DNA of 54,446 bases from Roseimaritima sediminicola (lineage in GTDB: Bacteria; Planctomycetota; Planctomycetia; Pirellulales; Pirellulaceae). A program made the position numbers and the translations under genes. This document shows positions 8,884-18,294 of this stretch, piece after piece. The first letter of the stretch is position 1. Each line of letters starts with the position of its first letter. The stretch lies in contig NZ_WIAD01000039.1 of assembly GCF_009618275.1 (NCBI RefSeq), positions 1-54,446 of the forward strand. Reading direction: 5' to 3'. The notes below the pieces were generated by a model. That model worked only from the letters and a program-made list of their open reading frames with translations, searched no databases and had not been told where the DNA came from.

Positions 8884-10962
8884 TTACCAGATCCGCACGC
8901 GTTCTTCTTTGGGCAGGTACATCGGACTGTCTTTCGGGATGTCGAACGCTTCGTAGAAGGCGTCCATGTTCCAGACGATGCCGTTGACTCGGTAGCGGCT
9001 GGGCGAGTGGTAATCGACCAACAGACGGCGCCGCAGTTCCGGTTCGCGGTACAGCCGCCGCCAGACCTGAGCCCATCCCAGGAAGAACCGCTGGTCGCCG
9101 GTCAGCCCGTCGATCACGGGGGCGGGTTTGCCGTCGAGGGAAAGTTGGTAGGCGTGGTAGGCGACATTTAATCCGCCCAGGTCGCCGATGTTTTCGCCCA
9201 GCGTCATCTCGCCGTTGACACTCATGTCCTCCAGCGGCTGGAAGTTGTTGTATTGCTCGACCAGCCCCTGCGCCCGTTTTTCGAACTCCTCGCGATCCTC
9301 CGGGGTCCACCAATCGCGGAGGTTGCCCGCTCCGTCGTACTGGCTGCCCTTGTCGTCAAAGCCGTGGCTCAGTTCGTGTCCGATCACCGCCCCGATGCCG
9401 CCGTAGTTGACCGCGTCGTCGGCGGCCATGTTGAAGAACGGGGGCTGGAGGATGGCCGCGGGAAACACGATCTCGTTCATCGTGGGGTTGTAGTACGCGT
9501 TGATGGTCTGCGGCGTCATGTGCCACTCGTTGCGGTCGATCGGTCCGCCCAATTTGTCCAGCATCCGCTGGTGCTCAAACGCCGCGGCCGCCATCAGGTT
9601 GTCGGGCAGCGAATCGCCGATGGACAGTTTGGTGTAATCCTTCCAGACGTCGGGATAGCCGATCTTGGTGGTGAACTGACCCAGTTTTTCCAGGGCCTGC
9701 TTCTTGGTGCCGGGGCCCATCCAGGTCAGGGTTTCGATCCGCTGGGCGAACGCCTTCTTGAGGTTCTCGACCATCTCGCCCATGCGCCGCTTGGCGGCCG
9801 GTTTGAAGTGCTTTTCGACGTACAGTTCGCCCACCAATTCACCCAGCACGCTGCCGGTCAATTCCACGCCGCGGCGCCACATCGGTTTCTGTTCGGTCAC
9901 GCCCGTGACGGCCGTTCCATGAAAGTCGAAATGCCGCTTCTCCAGCGCTTCGGTCAGCGACGAAGCGTAGGCATCGACGACTTTAAAGGCCAGGTAATCC
10001 TTCCAGGTATTCAGCGGGTGTTTTTTCAGCAGGTCGTTGATGTCGCTGAAGAAACTGGGCTGACGCAACACGAAGGCATCGGATTTATCGAACTCCGTGG
10101 CCGCCGCGTAAGAGGGCCACGCCGACAGGATCTCGGCCATCTCGTCGGCCGTTTTCTTGTTATAAGTTTTTACCGGGTCGCGGTTCTCGCTCTTGGTCCA
10201 CTGCGCTTCGGCGATGGCGGTTTCCAGTTTCAGGATCTGTTCGGCGGCCTGTTGCGGTTGGTCGTGGCCGATCCGCTGGAGCATGTCCGCGGCGTACTGG
10301 ACCAGTTCCTCTCGCAGCTTCTCATAACGTGGTTCGTCTTTCATGTAGTAATCCCGATCGGGCAGCGTCAGGCCGGACTGGGTGACGTACACGGTGTAGG
10401 CATCGCTGTTGCGGGCATCGACCGAGACGTAGGAGCCGAACAGGTGGCCAACGCCAAAACGTTCCAGTTCGCCCAGGACGGTTCCCATGGTCGACAGCGA
10501 GTCGATCTTGGAGACCTGCTGCAGCATGCCCCGGATGGGCTCGATGCCGCGGGCGTTGCGACCTTCGACGTCCAGGAAGGAACGCTGCAGGTCGCCTACC
10601 TTCTGCGTCGCCGTGCCGCGGACCGCGTCGGTTTGATCGGCAGCGGCCTGGATCAGCTCGCGGACCTGCTGCTTGGTTTTGTCATCCAGGATGGAGAACA
10701 CGCCGTAGTCGGAGCGGTCGGCGGGGATCTCGGTCGACTCGAGCCAACCATCGTTGGCGTACTGATAGAAATCTTGCTCCGGCGTCACCGTTTCGCTCAG
10801 CAGCGAGGTGTCGATGCCAGAGACTCGCTCGCTGGTGCCTTTGCCGGTCGCCGAGGCCGCGTCTTCGGCGCGGCTCGGCGAAAGCGTCAGTGAGGTAAAG
10901 ACCAACAGCACAGCCAACGCGATGCCGCGTGACGGGACAACGGGCCGGGGGTATTGAATCAT
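8884..10962 (-). CDS. M13 (neprilysin/PepO-like) zinc metallopeptidase
   Basis: 692 residues, the usual length for bacterial M13 peptidases. A signal peptide is visible (GIALAVLLVFTSLTLSPSRA, about residues 14-32), so the enzyme is exported and probably periplasmic. The large helical N-terminal M13 domain (about 50-430) is followed by the catalytic domain. There NAYYNP and FPAAILQPPFF (substrate cleft) precede HELSH at 529-533 and GENIGD, with Glu590 as third zinc ligand and Asp594 supporting the His. All catalytic residues are present. The tail VRIW lacks the Cys of the common CxxW ending. The ATG at 10962 has an AGGA about 10 bases upstream. It is monocistronic or loosely linked to the DUF4159 gene 106 bases upstream. 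Likely role: oligopeptide hydrolysis. Confidence 0.93.
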   Translation of the reverse strand: MIQYPRPVVPSRGIALAVLLVFTSLTLSPSRAEDAASATGKGTSERVSGIDTSLLSETVTPEQDFYQYANDGWLESTEIPADRSDYGVFSILDDKTKQQVRELIQAAADQTDAVRGTATQKVGDLQRSFLDVEGRNARGIEPIRGMLQQVSKIDSLSTMGTVLGELERFGVGHLFGSYVSVDARNSDAYTVYVTQSGLTLPDRDYYMKDEPRYEKLREELVQYAADMLQRIGHDQPQQAAEQILKLETAIAEAQWTKSENRDPVKTYNKKTADEMAEILSAWPSYAAATEFDKSDAFVLRQPSFFSDINDLLKKHPLNTWKDYLAFKVVDAYASSLTEALEKRHFDFHGTAVTGVTEQKPMWRRGVELTGSVLGELVGELYVEKHFKPAAKRRMGEMVENLKKAFAQRIETLTWMGPGTKKQALEKLGQFTTKIGYPDVWKDYTKLSIGDSLPDNLMAAAAFEHQRMLDKLGGPIDRNEWHMTPQTINAYYNPTMNEIVFPAAILQPPFFNMAADDAVNYGGIGAVIGHELSHGFDDKGSQYDGAGNLRDWWTPEDREEFEKRAQGLVEQYNNFQPLEDMSVNGEMTLGENIGDLGGLNVAYHAYQLSLDGKPAPVIDGLTGDQRFFLGWAQVWRRLYREPELRRRLLVDYHSPSRYRVNGIVWNMDAFYEAFDIPKDSPMYLPKEERVRIW

Positions 10963-11068
10963 CCGTTTCGATCCTTCTTAGGAGTGAGAATAAACAGGTT
11001 GGATTGAGTACTTGGGGAATGGAGTCATTGAGGTACGGGTAAACGTATCAGGCGGAGGGCCGCGTGGG

Positions 11069-13384
11069 CTACTGCTGCAACGAGTACAGGATCAGGTTGA
11101 TCCCGATTTTGGCGGCCTCGGAGGTATCGTATCCGGGGCACTGGATCGAATTGGGACTTTCCAACGCACAGCTCAAATCGAAGGGAGACAGGTAGGCAGC
11201 GGCCAGGCCATCGTGCTCGGCCACTTCGATTACCGGCGGGCCCTGCCGGCGGGTAACACTGACACCACCGGGACCGCCGGCGGGTCGCCGCAGGGTGACG
11301 TTGGAGAGGTCGTAACCGTACTGGGCCGAGAGCGCGGGATGGTCGGCGGGCATCGGCCGCAGCGGGCTGTCCGGCATGACCAGGGCCCACTGGCGGCGAA
11401 ACGCTGCCGCGAAGGCTTCGCTGCCGCAGATCGCATCGGCCAGGACGATGCCGCCGTTCTCGACAAAGGTGCGCAGTTGCTCACGCTCGAAAGGCGTCCA
11501 CTCGAATTCGGTGCGGCCGTGCACCCACAGGATCGGATAGGCGGCCAGTTGTTCGGCATCCAGAGGCACATCGCCCTCGACCGGAACGACTCGCACCGGA
11601 AAGCGTTCCTTCAGCATCATCGTCAGGTTGGGCAGCGCTCGAGCGGCTTCTTCATTGCCGGTGGCCATGGCCAGGCGAGCGACTCGCAGCACTCCGCGAC
11701 GAGCCTGCGATTCGAAGTCCGCGACCAGGATCGAACGCGCGTCCAGTTTGTCTTTCAGTTCGCGGCCCGTGGCATAGGCGATGATGTTCTGTCCCAGTTG
11801 GGCGGCGGTCGAGGTTTCGGCGCGGACCACGTCGGAGGCGAACGCACGGTGTCCGGTCGGATCGCTCAGCTCCCAGCGACAGGTCAAACTTTGCGGCGTG
11901 TACATCACCGCGGTGCGGCAGCACGCCTGCACGCCGTACAGCCAATAATCTTTGCCAAGGCGGCTGGGCTGGACACGACCCTCGGCCGACCACACGGGGT
12001 GGTTCGGCGGCAGCTTCTCCAGTTGCGAAGTGGGAAACCAGCGTCGGCACAGCTGGCCGACGCTGCGCTCGAAGGGGCCGGCATCGCCGCAGCCGTTGCC
12101 CGCGTTGGCTTCGAACAGGATGCAGCCGCCCTGATCGACATAGCTCTTCAGCAGGTCGGCTTGATCATCGGAAAAGGCCAGCGGTCCACTGCCGCTGATC
12201 ACCAGCACGGGCGCCTGCAGCAGGTCGGCCGTCGTCGCGCCTTCCAGTTCGATGGTTTGCCAGGTCAGGTCGCGGCCCCAGCTGCGTTCGACGTGCCGGA
12301 CCAACTGTTGCAGGCCGCCGGCGTGACGCTGCCACTGCTCGCCGGGCTCCGTCGGGTGATGCAGCCGCCCGATCACGACCTGGCGTTTGCCCTTGGACAG
12401 GAACAGCAAGGCGAAGGAGGTGGTGACGTTGGGATCGGTTTCGCCAAAGCCGCGGCCGCGCCACCAGTTTTGAAAAGGATCCTGGACGCTGACCAGGTAC
12501 TCGGCCCCTTCGCGGTACCAATCGTGGCCACCGATCAAGCGGCGTCCGGTCATGCGTCCGACCCGTTCCAGAGCATACAGGTAATAGAACAACGACGACT
12601 CGCTTTGCGACCCCGGGTGGGTGCGGACGCTGAACCGCTTGCCCAGCCAGTCCAGGCCGCGCTCGATCGGGTCGTCTTGGCCGCCGTCGCCGCCACAGCA
12701 GATCACGTTGTCGCCCTCGATGCGCGCATCGCCCTGGCTGACCCGCCCCTTGCAGATCACCAGCGAAGCGATCCCCGCGCACGTCATGCTGCCCTTGGCC
12801 CAGCGCGTGTCGTAGGTCCAGCCGCCGGTGTTCTTCTGGGTCTGCAGCCAGTACTGCTGGGACTTCTCAAACACCGCCGGATTGACTCGCACGCCGCGTT
12901 CCTCGGCCGCGCCCAACGCCAACAGCGCGAACTGGGTATTGGATGGGTCGCCGCTGCCGGCCGCGGTGGCCCGGTAGGACCAATCGCCCGGCGGCTGCTG
13001 GGCGGCTTCCAACCAGCGGACGTTCCGCGTGATCGCGGCGATATCGGTGGCCGAACCCAGTTGGCAGAACACCATCGTTTGCAGCGAAACCGAATAGGTT
13101 TGTTCGGGGGTCAGCCCGCGCAGGTAGTGCATCGCCCGTCGAATCGCCGGGTCGTCCGGAGCCACGCCACTGTTCAGCAGAGCCAGGGTGCACAGCGACG
13201 TCAGGCCGCCGGTGTAATTGCTGTACTCGGGCCAGCGACCATCCTCCAACTGAGTCGAACGCAGGTACTGCACGCCCCCGTTGATCGCCCGCTGGACTTC
13301 GGCCGCGGTGATCTCCGCGCGCAGCACGCCCGGCGTGAGGGCTGCAGCCAGCACCGCCACGGCCGCCATCAATACACTTCGCAC
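11069..13384 (-). CDS. Exported alpha/alpha-toroid protein with DUF4159 domains
   Basis: 771 residues. The GTG at 13384 is preferred because GGAG lies 8 bases upstream; an in-frame ATG at 13369 would still leave a signal peptide (MAAVAVLAAALTPGVLRA). Residues about 25-320 form repeats of the prenyltransferase/squalene-oxidase alpha/alpha-toroid (GVQYLRSTQLEDGRW, YWLQTQKNTGGWTYDTRWAKGSMTCAGIASL). The remainder holds two DUF4159-type segments, about 360-480 and 560-770, the second containing PILWVHGRTEFEWTPFEREQLRTF and YLSPFDLSCALE. DUF4159 proteins are common in planctomycetes near moxR, as here (divergent). Catalytic cyclase motifs such as DxDDTA are not seen, so enzymatic activity is unlikely or unknown. 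Confidence 0.82.
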   Translation of the reverse strand: MRSVLMAAVAVLAAALTPGVLRAEITAAEVQRAINGGVQYLRSTQLEDGRWPEYSNYTGGLTSLCTLALLNSGVAPDDPAIRRAMHYLRGLTPEQTYSVSLQTMVFCQLGSATDIAAITRNVRWLEAAQQPPGDWSYRATAAGSGDPSNTQFALLALGAAEERGVRVNPAVFEKSQQYWLQTQKNTGGWTYDTRWAKGSMTCAGIASLVICKGRVSQGDARIEGDNVICCGGDGGQDDPIERGLDWLGKRFSVRTHPGSQSESSLFYYLYALERVGRMTGRRLIGGHDWYREGAEYLVSVQDPFQNWWRGRGFGETDPNVTTSFALLFLSKGKRQVVIGRLHHPTEPGEQWQRHAGGLQQLVRHVERSWGRDLTWQTIELEGATTADLLQAPVLVISGSGPLAFSDDQADLLKSYVDQGGCILFEANAGNGCGDAGPFERSVGQLCRRWFPTSQLEKLPPNHPVWSAEGRVQPSRLGKDYWLYGVQACCRTAVMYTPQSLTCRWELSDPTGHRAFASDVVRAETSTAAQLGQNIIAYATGRELKDKLDARSILVADFESQARRGVLRVARLAMATGNEEAARALPNLTMMLKERFPVRVVPVEGDVPLDAEQLAAYPILWVHGRTEFEWTPFEREQLRTFVENGGIVLADAICGSEAFAAAFRRQWALVMPDSPLRPMPADHPALSAQYGYDLSNVTLRRPAGGPGGVSVTRRQGPPVIEVAEHDGLAAAYLSPFDLSCALESPNSIQCPGYDTSEAAKIGINLILYSLQQ

Positions 13385-13693
13385 CGTTCGTACTCCATCT
13401 CCATAGGGGCTTCTGCGCTGCCACCGCCTGCGGCAACCTGCTGTGTCGACACGACGCTTTCCATCCTAGCAAATGTGGCCAGTCGTCGATCTGCTGCGGG
13501 CGCGGCAAACAACCGAGGCGGTTCGCCTAAACGGCTCAGGCCAGGAACCGAGGCGGTTCGCCTCAACGGCTCATCCGCCCGCGTTGCCACCGCCGACCGC
13601 TTGCCCGTAAGATAACACAGCCTTCGGGATCGATAATGGCCTGTCTTCGCTGTGTTCGCTCTGCCCTCTCTTTATCGCTAGCTCTGCACCACC
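13385..13693. promoter_or_regulatory. Divergent intergenic region between DUF4159 gene and moxR with a 28-base direct repeat
   Basis: 309 bases upstream of both divergent genes. Two copies of a 28-base sequence occur at 13511-13538 and 13546-13573 with one mismatch. Each starts AACCGAGGCGGTTCGCCT and ends ACGGCTCA, and carries a palindromic core (GAGGCG-GTT-CGCCTM). Copies in tandem, one palindrome each, between divergent genes suggest operator sites, though dispersed planctomycete repeats could look the same. No convincing sigma-70 promoter was found. Confidence 0.45.
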
Positions 13694-14761
<1,068 letters not shown>

Positions 14762-14782
14762 AGACAGTACTGCTCTGCTAAC

Positions 14783-14838
14783 CCCCTCTCCCCCGAAGCC
14801 TGACTCGCTTAGGCTCGCCAGGCTTCGGGGGAGAGGGG
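14783..14838. terminator. Perfect 20-base inverted repeat between convergent genes
   Basis: Arms at 14783-14802 and 14819-14838 are perfectly complementary (beginning CCCCTCTCCCCCGAAG) around a 16-base spacer. It sits between the ends of moxR and the convergent TPR gene, so it may act as a bidirectional terminator-like structure. The same element recurs at 18075-18130 and 33164-33219, so it is a member of a dispersed palindromic repeat family. Confidence 0.55.
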
Positions 14839-14846
14839 AGTAAACA

Positions 14847-16166
14847 TCAAGGTATTCGGGGCAGCAGATCCAGCGACCGCTTCCAGAATTCGGCCAGCTC
14901 CTCCAGGCCGATCTCTTGATAGGACGCCACCAATTCCTCGCGTACCTCGCGGTTATACGGCTCGGCGGCGGCCCGTTGTTCCAGGCTGTACAGCCGCACC
15001 TTGGCGTCGAGCAGTTGGCGGTGCTTTTCCAAGTATTCGCTGGCCCGCTCGGGTTCGTCGAGCCGCGCGTAGGCCTGGCCGAGCTGATAATAGGCCTGCT
15101 CCTGCGAGGGTGCGATCTCCAGCAGCCGCTGGAAGATCTCCACCGCCGCTTCGAACTCGCCCTCGCTGACCAACATCTTGCCCTTCATCAACAACGCTTC
15201 GTCGTCGTCGGGCGCCTGCTCGAGCAGCCGGTCGATGATCGCTTGGGCTTGCTGGGTTTCGCCTTGCTGCAGCAGCAGCCGAGCGTGCATGGTGGGGGCT
15301 TGGGCCAGCAGGTCGGGGCGTTCCTCTTTCAAGCGACGGACGATTTTCGCAGCGTCTTCCAAACGTCCCACGTGGGTGTAGCCGTCGGCCAGTTCCACAA
15401 GCAACACGTAATCGGTCTGGTCGGTTAACTCGAGCGCTCGCTCGGCTGCAGGAATAAAGTTGTCCCAGCGACCGTGATTGCGATGCACCATCATCTGCAC
15501 GCGGTGGTACTGAGGGTTTTCCGGCTCCAGTTCGATCAGCTCGTCGGCGTGTGCAAGGACATCGCGATCGCGTCCGATGTCGTAGCGGATCGTGATCGCC
15601 AGCTTCAAGCCTTCGACGCGCAGTTCGTCGTCGCGGCTGAGGATCAGCGTGACCAGTTGATCGGCCGGTTGAAACCGTCGCGTGTTGAACAGCAGTCTTG
15701 CGATCAACAACAGGTCTTCGGTGGCCACCTGCCGCACCGCATCGGCACCTGGCACCGCGAGGCGGCCTTGGGTGCCGGTCAGTGGAGCGACGGCGACGTA
15801 GTACATCGCGGCCGTCGTGCCCGTGGCGTCGTCGCGATCGAGCAGGTCGGTGGCCGCATGCTGGCACCGCACGGCCGCCTGACCTCGTTGGTCGTCGCTC
15901 TCGGCGGCAAAGATTTGCGAGGCGGCGATCCGCACCGGTACCAAGGACGGATCCGACGCGCGAGCCAACGAGGGCTGGGATACGGTGGGATCCGATGCCG
16001 GCTGGGGGGGCGAAGCGGGAAACGCCGCCGGCGGTGCCGCGGCGGGGGCACCGGGGTCTTGGGTTTGAGGCTGAGAGAAACGCCGCACGGCGACGCCCAT
16101 CAGAATCACCAGGACGATCGCCAGCAGCGGCAAACGCCAGTGGCGGCGGGGTGAATCAATGAGCAT
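14847..16166 (-). CDS. Membrane-anchored TPR protein
   Basis: 439 residues. One hydrophobic helix near residues 14-28 (LPLLAIVLVILMGVAV) anchors it, followed by a Pro/Ala/Gln-rich linker to about residue 70. From about 130 to 430 there are TPR-type helical hairpins (LLFNTRRFQPADQLVTLIL, EFEAAVEIFQRLLEIAPSQEQAYYQLGQAYARLDEPERASEYL). Such repeats mediate protein-protein contacts. Its start overlaps the end of the CRTAC1 gene by 11 bases, so the two are translationally coupled and probably work as a pair on the outside of the cytoplasmic membrane. The same pairing recurs at 36550-41443. No enzymatic motif is visible. Confidence 0.82.
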   Translation of the reverse strand: MLIDSPRRHWRLPLLAIVLVILMGVAVRRFSQPQTQDPGAPAAAPPAAFPASPPQPASDPTVSQPSLARASDPSLVPVRIAASQIFAAESDDQRGQAAVRCQHAATDLLDRDDATGTTAAMYYVAVAPLTGTQGRLAVPGADAVRQVATEDLLLIARLLFNTRRFQPADQLVTLILSRDDELRVEGLKLAITIRYDIGRDRDVLAHADELIELEPENPQYHRVQMMVHRNHGRWDNFIPAAERALELTDQTDYVLLVELADGYTHVGRLEDAAKIVRRLKEERPDLLAQAPTMHARLLLQQGETQQAQAIIDRLLEQAPDDDEALLMKGKMLVSEGEFEAAVEIFQRLLEIAPSQEQAYYQLGQAYARLDEPERASEYLEKHRQLLDAKVRLYSLEQRAAAEPYNREVREELVASYQEIGLEELAEFWKRSLDLLPRIP

Positions 16167-18054
16167 CGGTGTCCTCTCCGCGTCCTTCGATCAGGACGTG
16201 TGTGCGGCCGGTCGCGAGATCGGTAAAGCGTTCCTGGCGACCACCCAGCCAAGTGACCAACACCTGCTGCGGTTCCGATCCAGCGGTGGGAAACAGCACG
16301 CGGGCGTCGCTGTGCGAGAGGTAGCTGCCGCCGCCAAACACCCAGCGCCAAAGCGGCCGGTTGTCGTCAAGCAGTTGCACCCGAGCCCCGACGGCACCGC
16401 GTTCGACCGCCGTGCCGACCAGTTCCAGACGCAACCAATGGCCTTCGCTGGCGTGGCGATTGCGCAGCACCGCAACCGGCTCGTTCTGATGCACGACCAC
16501 CAAATCGATCGCGCCATCGTTGTCGAAATCGACCTTGGCCGCCCCGCGAGCGGAATGTTCCACCTGGAAGTACGGGCCGCCACGAGCCGTCACTTCCTCG
16601 AACCGTTTGCCCTGAACATTGCGAAACAATTGGGCGGGTTGGTAGTAGGGACTGTCCAGACGCTGGTAGGCGACGTGGCCGTTGACCACGAACAAGTCCT
16701 CCCAGCCGTCGGCATCGAAGTCGGCAAAGCCGGTGCCGAAACCCACCCAGCGACGCGATACGCCGACCAGTCCCACGGCGGCTTCGGCATGGACGAATCC
16801 ACTGCCCTGGATGCTGCGCATCAAAGAATTGTCTTGATGCACGTAATTGGCATACCACAGGTCGGCGTAGCCGTCGTTGTTGTAGTCGCCCAGGTCCACG
16901 CCCATCGACCCTTCGCGTTCGCCGCTGTTGGAATAGGCGATGCCCTGCAGGCTGCCGTTCTCGGCCAGCGGCAATTCGCCCGAGTTGCTGTACAGTTGGT
17001 TTTCTTCGACATCGTTCACGACGGCAAAATCGATCCAGCCGTTGTTGTCGAAATCGGCGGCCACCACGCCCAGGCCACGATTCGCATCGACCAGTCCCGC
17101 CGCCTCGCGGACCGCTTCGAACCGTTCGCCGCGGTGCCGAAACAATGCATCCGGGGCGCCGGGAAACATTGTCGGTCCGCAGATGTCTCGCAGACGTTGA
17201 TCGTTCAAGCAGGATCGCGAGGGATCGGGCTGCCACTGGGCGTAGGTCATCAAGTACACATCGACCAAGCCGTCGCCGTCGACATCGGCGGCCGCCGGCG
17301 TGGTGTTCCAGTGATCGTGCTGCAGTCCCATCGGCTGGGCATCGGGGCGGAAGGTTCCGTCGCCCTGATTACGCCACAGCTGGACGCCTCGATATCCGGC
17401 AACCAACAGGTCCGGAAATCCATCGGCGTCGATATCCGCCACCGTCGTGCCGTGCGTTAAAAACTCCGGTGCATCGCCTAGACCGGACACGCGGCTGATG
17501 TCCTCGAACCGCTCGGCGGCCAGGTTGCGATACAGCCGCGATGGCAGTCCCGTAACTTGCAGCGCATCCTCGCTGCCCTCGAACTGTCCGCCTCCGGTAA
17601 AGAAGAAATCCTGCCAGCCGTCGCGATCGTAATCCAAGCTGGCGACGCCGCCACCGACCGATTCGATCAACTGCAAGAAACCCCGCTGGCTGCCGTCGCG
17701 GTAGGCGAAGTCGATCCCCAGCGTGCCGGCCACGTTGGCAAACCAATCGTCCTCGGTGGGCTCGGGGAAAATTAATTCGCGCGGAGCCTGCGAAGGCACG
17801 GCGGCGGTGGCGGGGAGGCCGGGGTTGCCCGAAGCGGCGGGTTGCGGTTCGGGGGTCGGAGCGACGTCCGCTGCGGGTACCGGCTTCGGCTCCGCTGGAT
17901 CGGCAAGCGGCGCGGTGGCATGCGGCCCCGCGTCGTCGACCGCCGCAGGGTTCGTGTCACAGCCTCCGGCGATCAGGATGAACGCACCCAGCAAGACGCC
18001 CAGCACGCGGGGTGTGGTCAGGGGAAGAGGAGTCGATAGAAGGCGTGAAAGCAT
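16156..18054 (-). CDS. CRTAC1-family lipoprotein (FG-GAP/VCBS repeats, ASPIC/UnbV domain)
   Basis: About 632 residues from the ATG at 18054. The frame is open further up to 18270, but that extension is encoded by intergenic repeats. The chosen start begins MLSRLLSTPLPL and leads to LIAGGC, a plausible lipobox, so the mature protein is probably a lipoprotein. After a Pro/Ala linker come seven or more beta-propeller repeats with Ca-binding loops of the DxDxDG type (DYDRDGWQDFFF, DIDADGFPDLLV, DVDGDGLVDVYL, DFDNNGWIDFAV, DYNNDGYADLWY, DFDADGWEDLFV, DFDNDGAIDLVV). The C-terminal ASPIC/UnbV domain is GHWLRLELVGT...GARVQLL. Family members are extracellular and often adhesive or redox-associated. 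It overlaps the TPR gene by 11 bases. Confidence 0.88.
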   Translation of the reverse strand: MLSRLLSTPLPLTTPRVLGVLLGAFILIAGGCDTNPAAVDDAGPHATAPLADPAEPKPVPAADVAPTPEPQPAASGNPGLPATAAVPSQAPRELIFPEPTEDDWFANVAGTLGIDFAYRDGSQRGFLQLIESVGGGVASLDYDRDGWQDFFFTGGGQFEGSEDALQVTGLPSRLYRNLAAERFEDISRVSGLGDAPEFLTHGTTVADIDADGFPDLLVAGYRGVQLWRNQGDGTFRPDAQPMGLQHDHWNTTPAAADVDGDGLVDVYLMTYAQWQPDPSRSCLNDQRLRDICGPTMFPGAPDALFRHRGERFEAVREAAGLVDANRGLGVVAADFDNNGWIDFAVVNDVEENQLYSNSGELPLAENGSLQGIAYSNSGEREGSMGVDLGDYNNDGYADLWYANYVHQDNSLMRSIQGSGFVHAEAAVGLVGVSRRWVGFGTGFADFDADGWEDLFVVNGHVAYQRLDSPYYQPAQLFRNVQGKRFEEVTARGGPYFQVEHSARGAAKVDFDNDGAIDLVVVHQNEPVAVLRNRHASEGHWLRLELVGTAVERGAVGARVQLLDDNRPLWRWVFGGGSYLSHSDARVLFPTAGSEPQQVLVTWLGGRQERFTDLATGRTHVLIEGRGEDTDAH

Positions 18055-18074
18055 GGGATGCACCACTACTTTCC

Positions 18075-18130
18075 CCCCTCTCCCCCGAATCCTGGCGAGC
18101 CTAAGCGAGTCAGGATTTGGGGGAGAGGGG
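18075..18130. repeat. Dispersed CCCCTCTCCCCC palindrome, copy 2
   Basis: Arms at 18075-18094 and 18111-18130 pair with one mismatch; the spacer reads GCGAGCCTAAGCGAGT, the reverse complement of most of the spacer in the copy at 14783-14838. It lies just upstream of the CRTAC1 start, so it sits in a 5' region here, unlike copy 1. A GTCGGGGGTGAGGGGG tail follows. Confidence 0.65.
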
Positions 18131-18199
18131 TCGGGGGTGAGGGGGCAGAGTATCGCGGCGAGGAGAGCCAAAGTGTTTCGCGGTCCGCGACGGTTGCAG

Positions 18200-18292
18200 C
18201 CTATGCCACTGTTCACAGGCTGGAAGCCTATGCCACTGTTCACAGGCTGGAAGCCTGGGGCACTGTTCACAGGCTGGAAGCCTATGCCACTG
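18200..18292. repeat. 27-base tandem array, three full units plus a partial
   Basis: Units start at 18200, 18227, 18254 and 18281. The consensus begins CCTATGCCACTGTTCACAGG and ends CTGGAAG; the third unit has CCTGGGGC instead of CCTATGCC. There are no unique spacers, so this is not a CRISPR. The last copy ends two bases from the lysA stop codon. It is an amplified version of the 3'-end hairpin element also found at 26211-26235 and 48163-48187. Confidence 0.8.
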
Positions 18293-18294
18293 AC

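Noticed and set aside
11012-13615. An 867-codon plus-strand ORF antisense to the DUF4159 gene
   Set aside because: No recognisable motif, and the opposite frame has a signal peptide, toroid repeats and DUF4159.
18200-18292. Possible CRISPR array
   Set aside because: Units are head-to-tail with no spacers and no cas genes are present.
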